A stretch of DNA of 64,000 nt, taken from Spirochaetaceae bacterium (GTDB taxonomy: Bacteria > Spirochaetota > Spirochaetia > Treponematales > Treponemataceae). Position 1 is the first letter of the stretch, and the number at the start of each line of letters is the position of its first letter. The stretch covers positions 29,279 through 93,278 of the forward strand of contig JAGBFB010000021.1 in assembly GCA_017936665.1 (NCBI GenBank), given 5' to 3'. Shown here one piece after another: positions 23,893 through 32,992 of this stretch. A model generated the notes under the pieces. That model had not been told where the DNA came from, did not search any database, and saw only the letters and a program-made list of their open reading frames with translations. The position numbers and the translations under genes were made by a program.

Positions 23893-25293
23893 ATGTGGTA
23901 TAATGAAGCAATTTTTTATCAATTTTATCCTATGGGAATTTGTGGTTGTGCTGATTACAATAATTTTAATTGGCAAAATTGGAACGGTTCAGATAATCCG
24001 TTAAGTTCTGATAATCCAAATAATATAAAAAAAATTATTTCTTGGATTCCTCATTTGCAATCTCTTGGAATTAATGCTGTGTATTTTTCGCCAGTTTTTC
24101 AATCTGATAGACATGGGTATGATACAAGAGATTATTACACAATTGATAGTAGACTTGGTAGTAATGAAGATTTTGCTGAAGTATGCAAGGCTTTACATCA
24201 GGCAAATATTAGAGTTGTTCTTGATGGAGTTTTTAATCATGTTGGTAGAGGGTTTTGGGCATTTTTAGATGTACAAAAAAATCGTCAAAATTCTCCGTAT
24301 AAAGATTGGTTTTATATTGATTGGAATAGAAATTCAAACAATAATGATGGATTTTGGTATGAAGGTTGGGAAGGTCATTTTGATTTAGTTAAATTAAATT
24401 TAGATAATCCTGCTGTTCAAGAACATTTGTTTGGTGCAATAAAAAAATGGAAGGATGAATTTGATATTGACGGTTTAAGATTAGATGTTGCATATTGTTT
24501 GAACGAAAGATTTTTAGCAAATTTAAAAAATTATTGTTCACAATTTACAGATGGACTTTCTAAAGAACCTAATAGTTTTTTTATTCTAGGTGAGACAATT
24601 TATGCAAATGATATGAGTAGAATTTGTCCAAGTTTAGTAAATAGTTGTACAAATTATGAAGTTTACAAAGGAATGTATTCTAGTTTAAATTCAAAAAATT
24701 TATTTGAAATTTCATATTCTTTGAATCGCCAATACGGCAATGGTGGAATTTTTAAAAATCAACATTTGCTTTCTTTTGTGGATAATCATGATGTTGAAAG
24801 AATTTCTAGTTTGCTTTCAAATAAAAATTTGCTACCTTTAATTTATGCAATGTTGTTTACAATTCCGGGGCTTCCTTGTATCTATTATGGAAGTGAATGG
24901 GGCATTGAAGGAAAAAAATCTAATGGAGATAAATGTTTGCGTCCATGGTTTGAAAATCCTCAATGGACTGAATTGACAACTTTAATTAGTAAATTGTCTA
25001 ACATAAGAAAAAATTTACCTGTGCTAAATTATGGAGATTACGAAAATATTTTTATTATGAATGAGCAATTAATTTACAAAAGAATTTTACATTGCGAAAA
25101 TTCAAAAAAAGAAATTCTTGTTGCTTTAAATGTTTCAGAAAATAATTATTATTTAAAACCAAATAACAACGGGTATGGAGCCTTTGCTGGTATTTTTGGA
25201 AATTGGAAAAATCTTATTACTGATAAAACTGAAAATTACAATGGATGTATAAATTTAGAACCACATAGTTTTCAGATTTTAGAAAGTGTATAA
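23893..25293 (+). CDS. GH13 alpha-amylase-family glycoside hydrolase
   Basis: A cytoplasmic enzyme of 466 residues (no signal peptide) resembling neopullulanase, cyclomaltodextrinase or alpha-glucosidase types. The four conserved regions are visible: VVLDGVFNHVG; DGLRLDVAY with the nucleophile Asp; FILGETIY with the acid/base Glu; and FVDNHDVER with the third Asp. The short C-terminal beta domain ends at PHSFQILE. It should cleave imported maltodextrin-like glucans. ATG 23893 is fixed by AGAGGTG upstream; a longer in-frame start would lie inside the operator. It is probably controlled by the upstream TetR. Confidence 0.88.
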   Translation: MWYNEAIFYQFYPMGICGCADYNNFNWQNWNGSDNPLSSDNPNNIKKIISWIPHLQSLGINAVYFSPVFQSDRHGYDTRDYYTIDSRLGSNEDFAEVCKALHQANIRVVLDGVFNHVGRGFWAFLDVQKNRQNSPYKDWFYIDWNRNSNNNDGFWYEGWEGHFDLVKLNLDNPAVQEHLFGAIKKWKDEFDIDGLRLDVAYCLNERFLANLKNYCSQFTDGLSKEPNSFFILGETIYANDMSRICPSLVNSCTNYEVYKGMYSSLNSKNLFEISYSLNRQYGNGGIFKNQHLLSFVDNHDVERISSLLSNKNLLPLIYAMLFTIPGLPCIYYGSEWGIEGKKSNGDKCLRPWFENPQWTELTTLISKLSNIRKNLPVLNYGDYENIFIMNEQLIYKRILHCENSKKEILVALNVSENNYYLKPNNNGYGAFAGIFGNWKNLITDKTENYNGCINLEPHSFQILESV

Positions 25294-25339
25294 AAAAAAT
25301 CCTTGCAAAATTCAAATGTGTTTTGCAAGGATTTTTTTT
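25293..25339. terminator. Bidirectional terminator between the GH13 and tetR-type genes
   Basis: A perfect stem AAAATCCTTGCAAAA / TTTTGCAAGGATTTT with a 10-base loop, flanked by A and T runs on both sides. It serves both convergent genes. Confidence 0.92.
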
Positions 25340-25351
25340 GATTAAAATATT

Positions 25352-25954
25352 TTAAACTGAGATATTTGCAACAGCTAATTCAATAGTTCTGTCAAATTCT
25401 GATAAATCGTTTTGGTCTAAAATTGCAAGTCTAAAAACAGCAGATTCACATAAACTGTAAAAAAGTTCGTTTGCAGCTTTTACATCAATTTTTTTGAATT
25501 CACCTGCGTTAATTCCGTCAATCAAAAGGGAAGTTAATAAATGTCGTAAACGAATTATTCTTCGTCTAACTTTTACAGCAGGATTTTTTCCTTTCTTTTG
25601 AACTTGTAGAAGGTAAGTTAAAATAACATTAAATAATTTTTTATGATTCATACAACATTCTAAAATTCCAAAGAGGACTTCTTTTAATCTGTCTTTGCAA
25701 GATAAATCTTTTTTAGCAATTGATATAAGTACTTCTTCTAACTTTGATGTGAGTTGTTTTATACTGCACATAAAAATTTCGCGTTTATTTTTAAAATAAA
25801 TGTACAATGTTGTTCGTGTTATTCCACATCTATCAGCAATTTTTTGAAATGTAACATCTTCGTATCCTACTTCGATGAAAAGATCTAGAGATTTGTCCAG
25901 AATTTTTTTTCTTCTTTTGTCATGCTCAACAACTACTGCCATTTTTTTCTCCAA
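25352..25954 (-). CDS. TetR family transcriptional regulator
   Basis: 200 residues. The N-terminal helix-turn-helix reads ILDKSLDLFIEVGYEDVTFQ and ITRTTLYIYFKNKREIFMCS. The long helical C-terminal domain is of unknown ligand specificity. GGAG precedes the ATG, and it begins 2 bases after the RNA methyltransferase gene, so it is expressed from that gene's promoter. No clear operator dyad is seen near the operon promoter, so its target is unknown. Confidence 0.85.
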   Translation of the reverse strand: MEKKMAVVVEHDKRRKKILDKSLDLFIEVGYEDVTFQKIADRCGITRTTLYIYFKNKREIFMCSIKQLTSKLEEVLISIAKKDLSCKDRLKEVLFGILECCMNHKKLFNVILTYLLQVQKKGKNPAVKVRRRIIRLRHLLTSLLIDGINAGEFKKIDVKAANELFYSLCESAVFRLAILDQNDLSEFDRTIELAVANISV

Positions 25955-25956
25955 AG

Positions 25957-27114
25957 TTAAATTTTATACATGTAAAAGCGTGTATCTAAATTTCCGCTTT
26001 TTAAATTTTTAATTGATGATGCCTTCTTTCCAATTGATTCTTCAAACTTATCGTGAGAAGTTATAAATCCCATTTCCCAATTTTCAAAATCTGTGAAAAG
26101 TGAATTCATATTTTTATATAATGAAATAGCTTGTTCTTCATCACCTAATCGTTCTCCGTAAGGTGGATTAGAAAGCAAAAGTCCTGTTTCGTATGGGGCT
26201 TTGATGTCAGCAAAATCTGCAACTTCAAAATCTGGTCGTTGGATGCGTTGGTCACTTCCAATCATTTGTAAAGCACGTCCTGCTGTAACGCATGCGTGTT
26301 CTGCATTTTTTTGTGAACGTTTAACTGCTTCTGGATCAATATCTGTTCCCGTAATTCTTGCTAGTGCATCTGGTCTAATTTTTGCAGCTTCTTGCTTTTT
26401 AATTTCTACAGCTTGTTCTTGGTTGAAAATTGGTAGACTTTCGATAGCAAAATGACGACCAAAACCAGGTGCCACATTGTAGGCATAAAGAGTTGCTTCT
26501 GTTGCGATTGTACCTGCTCCACAAAATGCGTCGTGTAAAGGAGTTTTTCTTCTCCAACACATCATTTGTAAAAGTACACAAGCCAAAGTTTCGCGAATTG
26601 GTGCAATTCCGCCATCAGTTCTGTATCCTCGTTTGTGTAGAGGTTCTCCTGATAAATCTAGTAGAACATAAACTTTATTTTGTTCAAGATAAATTCTTAC
26701 ATCAGCTTTTGCTCCACTTTCTGGCAAAATTGACATGTGCCAAACATCTTCAAGTTTTTTGTAAATTGCTTTATGTGTCATTCCTTGAATTGTATGTTCA
26801 GAGTTTAGTTTGCTTTTATAAATTCTTACTTTATCAACAACAACTTTTGTATCTTTTTTCAAAAAATCTTGCCAATTGATAGAATGAACACCTTCAAATA
26901 AATCATCAAAATTATCAGCGTTAAAAGTAGCAAGTTGTAAATAAACTCTATCAGCAGTTCTTAAACAAAGATTTGCTCTGTAAAGTCCTTCGTCAGGAGC
27001 GGTAAAAAATACTCTCCCTGGAGCATTGCTTATAGTTTTGTAACCGAGAAATTTAATTTCATTTGCAAGAATTTTTTCTGCGCCGATTGCACAAAGGGCA
27101 ACAAGTGTGTTCAT
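25957..27114 (-). CDS. THUMP-domain 23S rRNA (guanine-N2)-methyltransferase, RlmL-type
   Basis: 385 residues: an N-terminal ferredoxin-like and THUMP region (~1-160), then a class I SAM methyltransferase with DAFCGAGTIATEA (SAM motif) and LLSNPPYGERL (the NPPY catalytic motif of N-methylating enzymes). The family modifies 23S rRNA guanines; RlmL and YpsC are the closest models, and without the RlmK half this matches YpsC. A promoter TTGAAC-N17-TATTCT ends 7 bases before the ATG, so translation is probably leaderless. Confidence 0.88.
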   Translation of the reverse strand: MNTLVALCAIGAEKILANEIKFLGYKTISNAPGRVFFTAPDEGLYRANLCLRTADRVYLQLATFNADNFDDLFEGVHSINWQDFLKKDTKVVVDKVRIYKSKLNSEHTIQGMTHKAIYKKLEDVWHMSILPESGAKADVRIYLEQNKVYVLLDLSGEPLHKRGYRTDGGIAPIRETLACVLLQMMCWRRKTPLHDAFCGAGTIATEATLYAYNVAPGFGRHFAIESLPIFNQEQAVEIKKQEAAKIRPDALARITGTDIDPEAVKRSQKNAEHACVTAGRALQMIGSDQRIQRPDFEVADFADIKAPYETGLLLSNPPYGERLGDEEQAISLYKNMNSLFTDFENWEMGFITSHDKFEESIGKKASSIKNLKSGNLDTRFYMYKI

Positions 27115-27195
27115 ATCTTTTAGAATAACATTTATTTATAAATTGTTCAATTAAATTTACTTTATTATAGTAGAAAACTGTGATTTTAAGACTGT

Positions 27196-29313
27196 TTAAC
27201 CATTTAAAATTGCACCACGAATCTTTTTTACTGATAACGCGGATGCTAGCGAAAGCGTTTTTTGTGTTTTTTCAGGTTCAACTAAGATTTCAACATAAGT
27301 ATCATTTATATCTTTGGATAATGAAATTGGTGTTCCTAAAATAACTTGCTTTCCTTCTGGAAGATTGTTTGCTTCATAAGAAATTTCTATGAAAGATTTT
27401 GATGAAATTGCATTTTCTATTACATGAATTTTACCTGAAAAATCCATACCAAAAGCTTCGATTTTTTCTACTTTTACGGTTTCTTTTCGTAACTGCGTTT
27501 TTGTAATTACAATTTTTCTGTTTATGCGATTTAGTAAATCTTCATATTGTTCTTTAGTTAATTCCATTGTTGAAAGATGATTTTTTAATTCTTGAATTAA
27601 TTCATTTTTAATTTGTAAATTAGGATTTTCTTGATTTTGAATTAATTCAAATAAGTTTTTTACACAGCTAAATTTTTGAAAAGGTAAAAGAGAAATTTGA
27701 TTTTGAGTGTTTCTCACATTTCCAATAAAATCAAGTTGGCTTTTTTCAATTACATTTTGTGCTTGTTCAGAATCTGTAAAATCTAAAAGATAAATTCCAG
27801 GAGCAAGAATTGTTTTTATATGAGGTGCAATTTCTGGATTATTTTCAATTAAGATTTTTTTTGCTTCTGAAACTTTTAAAACATATCCATGATAAATTTG
27901 TGCAGATAAATAATTTTCGTACCAATCTTCAATAGAAATAATTAAGTTTTGTGGTAATTGATGATTGCAATACTTTTCTAACTTTGCACAAATTGTCTCT
28001 GGTGTTTCTTTTAAATCAAAGGATTTTATACAAGATTTTTTTGTAATTTCCATTTGCAAAATTGTATCAAATCTTTTTAATTCCATAAAATTTATTATTT
28101 CTAAAACTGAACTTAAATTTATTTCTGGTAAGATACTTACATTAAATCCTGAATCTATTGTTAAAACTTTTTCTGAATTAAATGAAGTTTGTAAATCACA
28201 AAAATTTTTGGACACTTTATAAATTGGTTCGTTGTTTATATCTTGAGAAAAATGAATTAATATTCCAAAATTTATTGCATCATTGATTATTGACGAAACA
28301 TCATCTGTAAAACTTTTTGAAGTTTGATTTGTTTCTCTGTTTAATATTGAAGAAAGTCTAGATGAAGTTGTAAAAGAAAAATTATCATTACTAAGTTTTT
28401 CGTTTATAAGATAAGCACATTTATATAAAGTATTTTTTGTAAAACCAGATTCGCTAATGTTGTCTATGATTGTAGAAAGTAAAATTGCTTTTTTTTGCAA
28501 ATCGTTTTGTGTAAGTTTTGCATTATGACTAATTGCAAGATAAATATATTGTTCTGTAAATGTTAAGTTAGAAAAACTTTTCCATCTTTCATGATTTATT
28601 TCTAAGTAATTATCGTTTTGAATTACTAATGATAAGTTTTTTAATGATGTAATAATTTGTATTAAAAATTTTGAATCTGCTATTGAAGGAAAAATATTAC
28701 AAATTGAATTTTCAATTTTCTTTTTAAAAGTTCCGTCTAATTTACATAAATCTGGATTTAAATTTATAAGAGAATAAATTGATGCAAGAAAAAGTGGTGT
28801 TAATTGAAATTTATTTGTGTTTTCAATTATTGTTGAAGAATCTTTTGTTTCAGGAGTTTGCAATAAATTAGAAATATTTAAAATAGATAAAAGTTTTTTT
28901 TCTAACAATGGATTTATTTTGTAATAATTAGTTTTGTGATCTGCGTCAAATTTTTTAAAGATTAAAAGCCTTTCTTCAAGGTTTAATAAAATTTCATATA
29001 ATGTAGCAAAGTTAAAAGTTCCAGAAAAAAATGAAGATAATTTTTCTTGTGTTATGTTTGGAATAAAATGAATTGCACTTAAAATTAAAATATCATTTTC
29101 TGATAATAAATTAAAAATTAAATTTTGATTTTCTTCTTTTCTGATAAAACTACTTAATTGTTCAATTAGATTTTGTTTATTGTATGGAGTTTTTACTTCG
29201 CCAATGTAAAGATGCATCAAACTAAAAAATTGCTGATTATCCATGATAGAAAGATATTCTCTCCAATCAAGAACTTTTTGTGCCTGAATGTTTTTATTGC
29301 TTCGTTCTATCAT
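27196..29313 (-). CDS. Partner protein of XPB helicase (helicase-associated domain, WYL-less)
   Basis: A 705-residue, Asn/Ser/Lys-rich, mostly helical protein with no catalytic motif I can identify. The beginning, with repeated winged-helix-like segments (LLSENDILILSAIHFIPNIT), and the C-terminal third resemble proteins annotated as XPB/Ssl2-associated domains. Its ATG immediately follows the helicase stop codon, so translation is coupled and the two proteins likely form a complex. The role is inferred from this context: modulation of DNA unwinding in repair or transcription. Confidence 0.55.
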   Translation of the reverse strand: MIERSNKNIQAQKVLDWREYLSIMDNQQFFSLMHLYIGEVKTPYNKQNLIEQLSSFIRKEENQNLIFNLLSENDILILSAIHFIPNITQEKLSSFFSGTFNFATLYEILLNLEERLLIFKKFDADHKTNYYKINPLLEKKLLSILNISNLLQTPETKDSSTIIENTNKFQLTPLFLASIYSLINLNPDLCKLDGTFKKKIENSICNIFPSIADSKFLIQIITSLKNLSLVIQNDNYLEINHERWKSFSNLTFTEQYIYLAISHNAKLTQNDLQKKAILLSTIIDNISESGFTKNTLYKCAYLINEKLSNDNFSFTTSSRLSSILNRETNQTSKSFTDDVSSIINDAINFGILIHFSQDINNEPIYKVSKNFCDLQTSFNSEKVLTIDSGFNVSILPEINLSSVLEIINFMELKRFDTILQMEITKKSCIKSFDLKETPETICAKLEKYCNHQLPQNLIISIEDWYENYLSAQIYHGYVLKVSEAKKILIENNPEIAPHIKTILAPGIYLLDFTDSEQAQNVIEKSQLDFIGNVRNTQNQISLLPFQKFSCVKNLFELIQNQENPNLQIKNELIQELKNHLSTMELTKEQYEDLLNRINRKIVITKTQLRKETVKVEKIEAFGMDFSGKIHVIENAISSKSFIEISYEANNLPEGKQVILGTPISLSKDINDTYVEILVEPEKTQKTLSLASALSVKKIRGAILNG

Positions 29314-31017
29314 TTATAAATCTTCCTCAAGTTGCTCAATGTTACGAATCAGTTTGTAAGAGTAGCCTTGCTCTGCTAAGAATTTTTGTCGGTTTGCTCC
29401 AAAGTTTTCTTCAACTGTATCTCGAGTAATCAAAGTAAAAAATCTTGATGTTCTTTCTTTAGGTCGCAAAATTCTTCCAAGACGTTGAGCTTCTTCTTGT
29501 CGACTTCCGAAAGTTCCAGAAATTTGAATTGCCATTGAAGCATCTGGCAAATCGATTGCAAAGTTTGCAACTTTAGAAACAACTAAAACTCTAATTTCAC
29601 CTTCTCTAAATTTTTTGTATAAAACATCTCGTTCAGAATTTGTTGTTTTTCCAGTGATGATTGGTGCATTCAAAAGTTTTGCAACTTCATCTAATTGATC
29701 AAGATATTGACCAATTACCAAAATTTTATCTTCTGTAAATTTTTCAACTAAGGTTTTAACAACAGGAAGTTTATTTGCATTTACACTTGCAATTTTATAT
29801 TTTTCTCTTTGGTTTGCAACTGCGTAATCAAGTTCTTTGTTTTTATCTAAATCAATTCTAACTTCAATACACTCTGCACTGGCAATAAATCCTGAAGATT
29901 CTAATTCTTTCCAAGGAACATCGTAACGTTTTGGACCAACAAGAGAAAACACATAGCCTTCACAACCGTCTTCGCGAACTAAAGTTGCTGTTAAACCAAC
30001 TCGGCGTACTGTTTGAAGTTCTGCTGTAACTCTAAAAACTGGTGCAGGAAGAAGATGAACTTCATCGTAAATAATCAAACCCCAAGAATTTTCTCTGAAT
30101 AATTGAAAGTGCGGATAATCTCCTTCTTTTTCTGGACGCCAAGTTAAGATTTGATAAGTTGCAACGGTGACTGGTTTTATGGTTTTATTTTCGCCAGTGT
30201 ATTCTCCAATTTGGTCTTCAGTTAATTCTGTCTTATCTAAAAGTTCTGCAATCCATTGGTGAACAGCAGAAATATTTGTTGTAAGAATCAATGTGTTTGT
30301 TTGCAACATTGACATAATATTTATTCCTACAACAGTTTTTCCTGACCCACAAGGAAGTACGATTGTACCAAATCCAGTTCCTGCACTTTTATCACCGATT
30401 ACTGCTTCTCCTGCTTTTTGTTGATAGTCGCGGATGATAAAATTTTTTCCTGTGGATTTGCAAGTATCTCTTAATTTTATTTCTAAAAATTCTCCATCTT
30501 TAAGAGGAGCTTCATCTTTTACAGGCCAAAAAATTTTAAGCAATTCTTGTTTTATGGTGCCTCGATTTATAAGATGAATTAGAAAAGTATTTTTTCTTTC
30601 TGTTGGAATTAAATATTTTGAGAGACTTTTATTTGCAGAAAGTTCTTTGTAAATCAGTTCATTTTCAGTTTCAAGGTAAAGAAAATTTTTGTAATCTTCA
30701 GAATCTTCTTCAATCCCTTTAATTTTTATTTTTCCAAATTTATTTGCTGTATCTTCTATCCAATCTTTTACACTTTGAGGAACATCATATTTTGCAAATT
30801 TTTCTAGCGAAGATATAATTTGTTCTGTTGAAATTCCTGCACTACTTGCATTCCAAAGTGAAAGTGGTGAAAGTCGATAAGTATGCAAATGCTCTGGGGA
30901 ACGCTCTAATTCGGCAAAAGGAATTAATGCATTTCTACATTCTTCTGCTAGTGGAGCATGAACATCTAATAAAAGAGTTTTATCGCTTTGTACGATTAAA
31001 GGATTTGAATATTGCAC
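29314..31017 (-). CDS. XPB/Rad25-type superfamily 2 DNA helicase
   Basis: 567 residues. An N-terminal regulatory region (~1-190) resembles the XPB damage-recognition area. Helicase motifs follow: I in VLPCGSGKTVVG, II in IIYDEVHLLPA (DEVH), III in GLTATLVREDG (with the RED motif of XPB), and VI in EEAQRLGRILRPK (the final Q-x-x-GR-x-R type motif). It unwinds DNA in a nucleotide-excision-repair-like or transcription context; the bacterial role is not settled. GTG start at 31017, with TAAAAT 8 bases upstream and no clear Shine-Dalgarno. It precedes its partner gene with zero spacing. Confidence 0.9.
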   Translation of the reverse strand: MQYSNPLIVQSDKTLLLDVHAPLAEECRNALIPFAELERSPEHLHTYRLSPLSLWNASSAGISTEQIISSLEKFAKYDVPQSVKDWIEDTANKFGKIKIKGIEEDSEDYKNFLYLETENELIYKELSANKSLSKYLIPTERKNTFLIHLINRGTIKQELLKIFWPVKDEAPLKDGEFLEIKLRDTCKSTGKNFIIRDYQQKAGEAVIGDKSAGTGFGTIVLPCGSGKTVVGINIMSMLQTNTLILTTNISAVHQWIAELLDKTELTEDQIGEYTGENKTIKPVTVATYQILTWRPEKEGDYPHFQLFRENSWGLIIYDEVHLLPAPVFRVTAELQTVRRVGLTATLVREDGCEGYVFSLVGPKRYDVPWKELESSGFIASAECIEVRIDLDKNKELDYAVANQREKYKIASVNANKLPVVKTLVEKFTEDKILVIGQYLDQLDEVAKLLNAPIITGKTTNSERDVLYKKFREGEIRVLVVSKVANFAIDLPDASMAIQISGTFGSRQEEAQRLGRILRPKERTSRFFTLITRDTVEENFGANRQKFLAEQGYSYKLIRNIEQLEEDL

Positions 31018-31037
31018 AATATTCTATTTTACACCTA

Positions 31038-31922
31038 TCAAAATAATGATTCAACTGCTTGAGTAATTTTTTTTGCTACAAAAGGATTGTTCATCGTGTA
31101 AAGATGGATTCCGTCTACACCTTGGCTAACTAAATCTACAATTTGGTCGATTGCATAGGCAATTCCTGCATCTCTAATGGCTTCTGCATTGTCTCCGTAT
31201 TTTTCCATCATGGCTGTATATTTTTTAGGAAGAACAACTCCACAGCGACTAACCATTCGTTCGATTTGGGCTTTGTTTACGACAGGCATAATTCCAGCTT
31301 CTATAGGAACATTGATTCCTGCAATTTTTGTTTTTTCAAGAAAGTCGTAAAAACAATTATTATCAAAAAATAGTTGTGAAATTAACTGACTTGCTCCAGC
31401 ATCAACTTTGATTTTAAGATTTTTTATATCATCAATTAATGAAGATGATTCTGGGTGACCTTCTGGATAACAAGCTCCGATTATATTAAATTCTTGCTCT
31501 GAACTATCTTGGTTTAGTGCATCAAAATCTTTTATGAATTTAATTAAATCGCTAGCGTGTAAAAAATCCGTACAAGGTTCTTTACCTTCAACTTTGTCAC
31601 CTCGTAAAGCAAGGATGTTTTCTATTCCAGCGGCTCTAAAATCTGTAAGTAAATTGGTTACTTTTTCTTTTGTAAGATGTATACATGGAAGATGAACAAC
31701 ACTTTCTACTCCACAAACTGTTTTAATTCTATTTGCGATTGAAAGAGTTGTATCTGAGTTTTCACTACCACCAGCTCCAAATGTAACACTTATAAAATCT
31801 GGTTTTAAGTTTTTAAGTTCATCTAAGGTTTTATAAATTGTTTCTATAGGACTGGTTTTTTTTGGAGGAAAAACTTCAAAAGAAAAAGTAGTTTTTTTCT
31901 TAAAAATTTCACTTGTATTCAT
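31038..31922 (-). CDS. metF: 5,10-methylenetetrahydrofolate reductase
   Basis: It reduces methylene-THF to methyl-THF for methionine synthesis using FAD. The 294 residues include TFSFEVFPPKK at the N-terminus, FISVTFGAGGS, ILALRGDKVEGKEP and GACYPEGHPES, and QLISQLFFDN; all are MetF signatures. GAGGAC lies before the ATG, 14 bases after the upstream gene's stop, so both are co-transcribed. No riboswitch is visible. Confidence 0.95.
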   Translation of the reverse strand: MNTSEIFKKKTTFSFEVFPPKKTSPIETIYKTLDELKNLKPDFISVTFGAGGSENSDTTLSIANRIKTVCGVESVVHLPCIHLTKEKVTNLLTDFRAAGIENILALRGDKVEGKEPCTDFLHASDLIKFIKDFDALNQDSSEQEFNIIGACYPEGHPESSSLIDDIKNLKIKVDAGASQLISQLFFDNNCFYDFLEKTKIAGINVPIEAGIMPVVNKAQIERMVSRCGVVLPKKYTAMMEKYGDNAEAIRDAGIAYAIDQIVDLVSQGVDGIHLYTMNNPFVAKKITQAVESLF

Positions 31923-31936
31923 AATGTCCTCATTTT

Positions 31937-32647
31937 TTATTTACCAAAAGAAAGTTGAAATTTGGATTTTGTCTCAGTGGATTGCCATGTAACAGCGTTT
32001 TTAGGATTTTTGTAAACAGGCAAATCTTCTTGCATTTTTGTAGCAATCCAAGAAAGAATTTGTTCTTCAGAAGTTTCTGGAGAAGTTTCTAAAAGATAAA
32101 CAAAACATCCAGTAGGATTATAATTTTCGGCTGCAACGTTTTCGGCAAAGGATTTAAAAGCATTTTGTGCCATGCTTGTAATCAATCCTAATGATTGTTG
32201 TGTCATAGGTTGTTTTGAAGGATTTTTTATACTATCTGCCTTTGTTTCTTGGGGTTGCAATACAAAAAAAAGTTTTCCTGGATTATGTTCTGAAAATCTA
32301 TGCAAAAGTTCTAAAGTAAGATATGTGTAACCTAAAATTAATTCATCGGTTGCTTTAGTAAAATTTTCTGTTGTATTTTGTGTAAAGATTTTATCGTAAG
32401 AAGATGAATCAAAAAATAAAACAGCACCTTCAATCTGATTAAAATAATTTTCTGCATTAACTATTACAGAATGTGCAGAAATAGGAGAACACCTATTCCA
32501 TGTTGTGTTAATTGAAACTACTTTTGGATTTGTATCTTCAAAGAATTGAGTTGTAACAAAAGGATTTAATCCAACTGTTTGAGCGATGTTTTCAAGTTCA
32601 GAATTTTTTGAATATTCTTTTCCTGACAAAATTATATTTTTACCCAT
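31937..32647 (-). CDS. Uncharacterised Rossmann-like protein
   Basis: 236 residues. Alternating strands and helices, with AVLFFDSS, a long central helix and YNPTGCFVYLLE, suggest a degenerate short-chain-dehydrogenase-like fold. No glycine-rich nucleotide motif or YxxxK is evident, so catalytic activity is doubtful. It heads an operon with metF. Its promoter TTGAAA-N17-TATAAT ends 6 bases before the ATG and there is no Shine-Dalgarno. Function unknown. Confidence 0.5.
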   Translation of the reverse strand: MGKNIILSGKEYSKNSELENIAQTVGLNPFVTTQFFEDTNPKVVSINTTWNRCSPISAHSVIVNAENYFNQIEGAVLFFDSSSYDKIFTQNTTENFTKATDELILGYTYLTLELLHRFSEHNPGKLFFVLQPQETKADSIKNPSKQPMTQQSLGLITSMAQNAFKSFAENVAAENYNPTGCFVYLLETSPETSEEQILSWIATKMQEDLPVYKNPKNAVTWQSTETKSKFQLSFGK

Positions 32648-32728
32648 ACAAGTATTATAGCAAGGAGAATATTTATTTTCAATATAAAAAATAACCTAAC
32701 AAATTCTATACTTTATGGGTAAAAAAAA

Positions 32729-32953
32729 TTAGAAAACTTGTACTACTTCTGTAACTTCTGGGATATTTTCTTTTAAGAAAACTTCTACTCCAGATTTTAA
32801 AGTCATTGTTGCCATAGGACAGCTTCCACAAGCTCCTGTAAGTTTTACATGAACTTTTCCTTCTTCATCAAATTTAACAAATTCAATGTCGCCACCATCA
32901 GCTTGTAATTGAGGACGGATATGTTCAATTGCTCTTTTAATTTTATCTTCCAT
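32729..32953 (-). CDS. NifU-like C-terminal (Nfu) iron-sulfur scaffold protein
   Basis: A complete 74-residue Nfu domain. IRPQLQADGGDIEFVKF at the start and the cluster-binding GACGSCPMATMTLKSGVE with CxxC are diagnostic. Nfu proteins dimerise around a [4Fe-4S] cluster and deliver it to client enzymes, here perhaps the radical-SAM and flavin enzymes. GGAGG lies 9-10 bases before the ATG. Confidence 0.92.
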   Translation of the reverse strand: MEDKIKRAIEHIRPQLQADGGDIEFVKFDEEGKVHVKLTGACGSCPMATMTLKSGVEVFLKENIPEVTEVVQVF

Positions 32954-32992
32954 TTGTAAAAACCTCCGTAAAATACATAATGATTTATATTA

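Noticed and set aside
26469..26879. 136-codon plus-strand frame opposite the RNA methyltransferase
   Set aside because: It lies wholly antisense to a well-supported enzyme with intact motifs; its Leu/His/Lys-rich product has no recognisable pattern.
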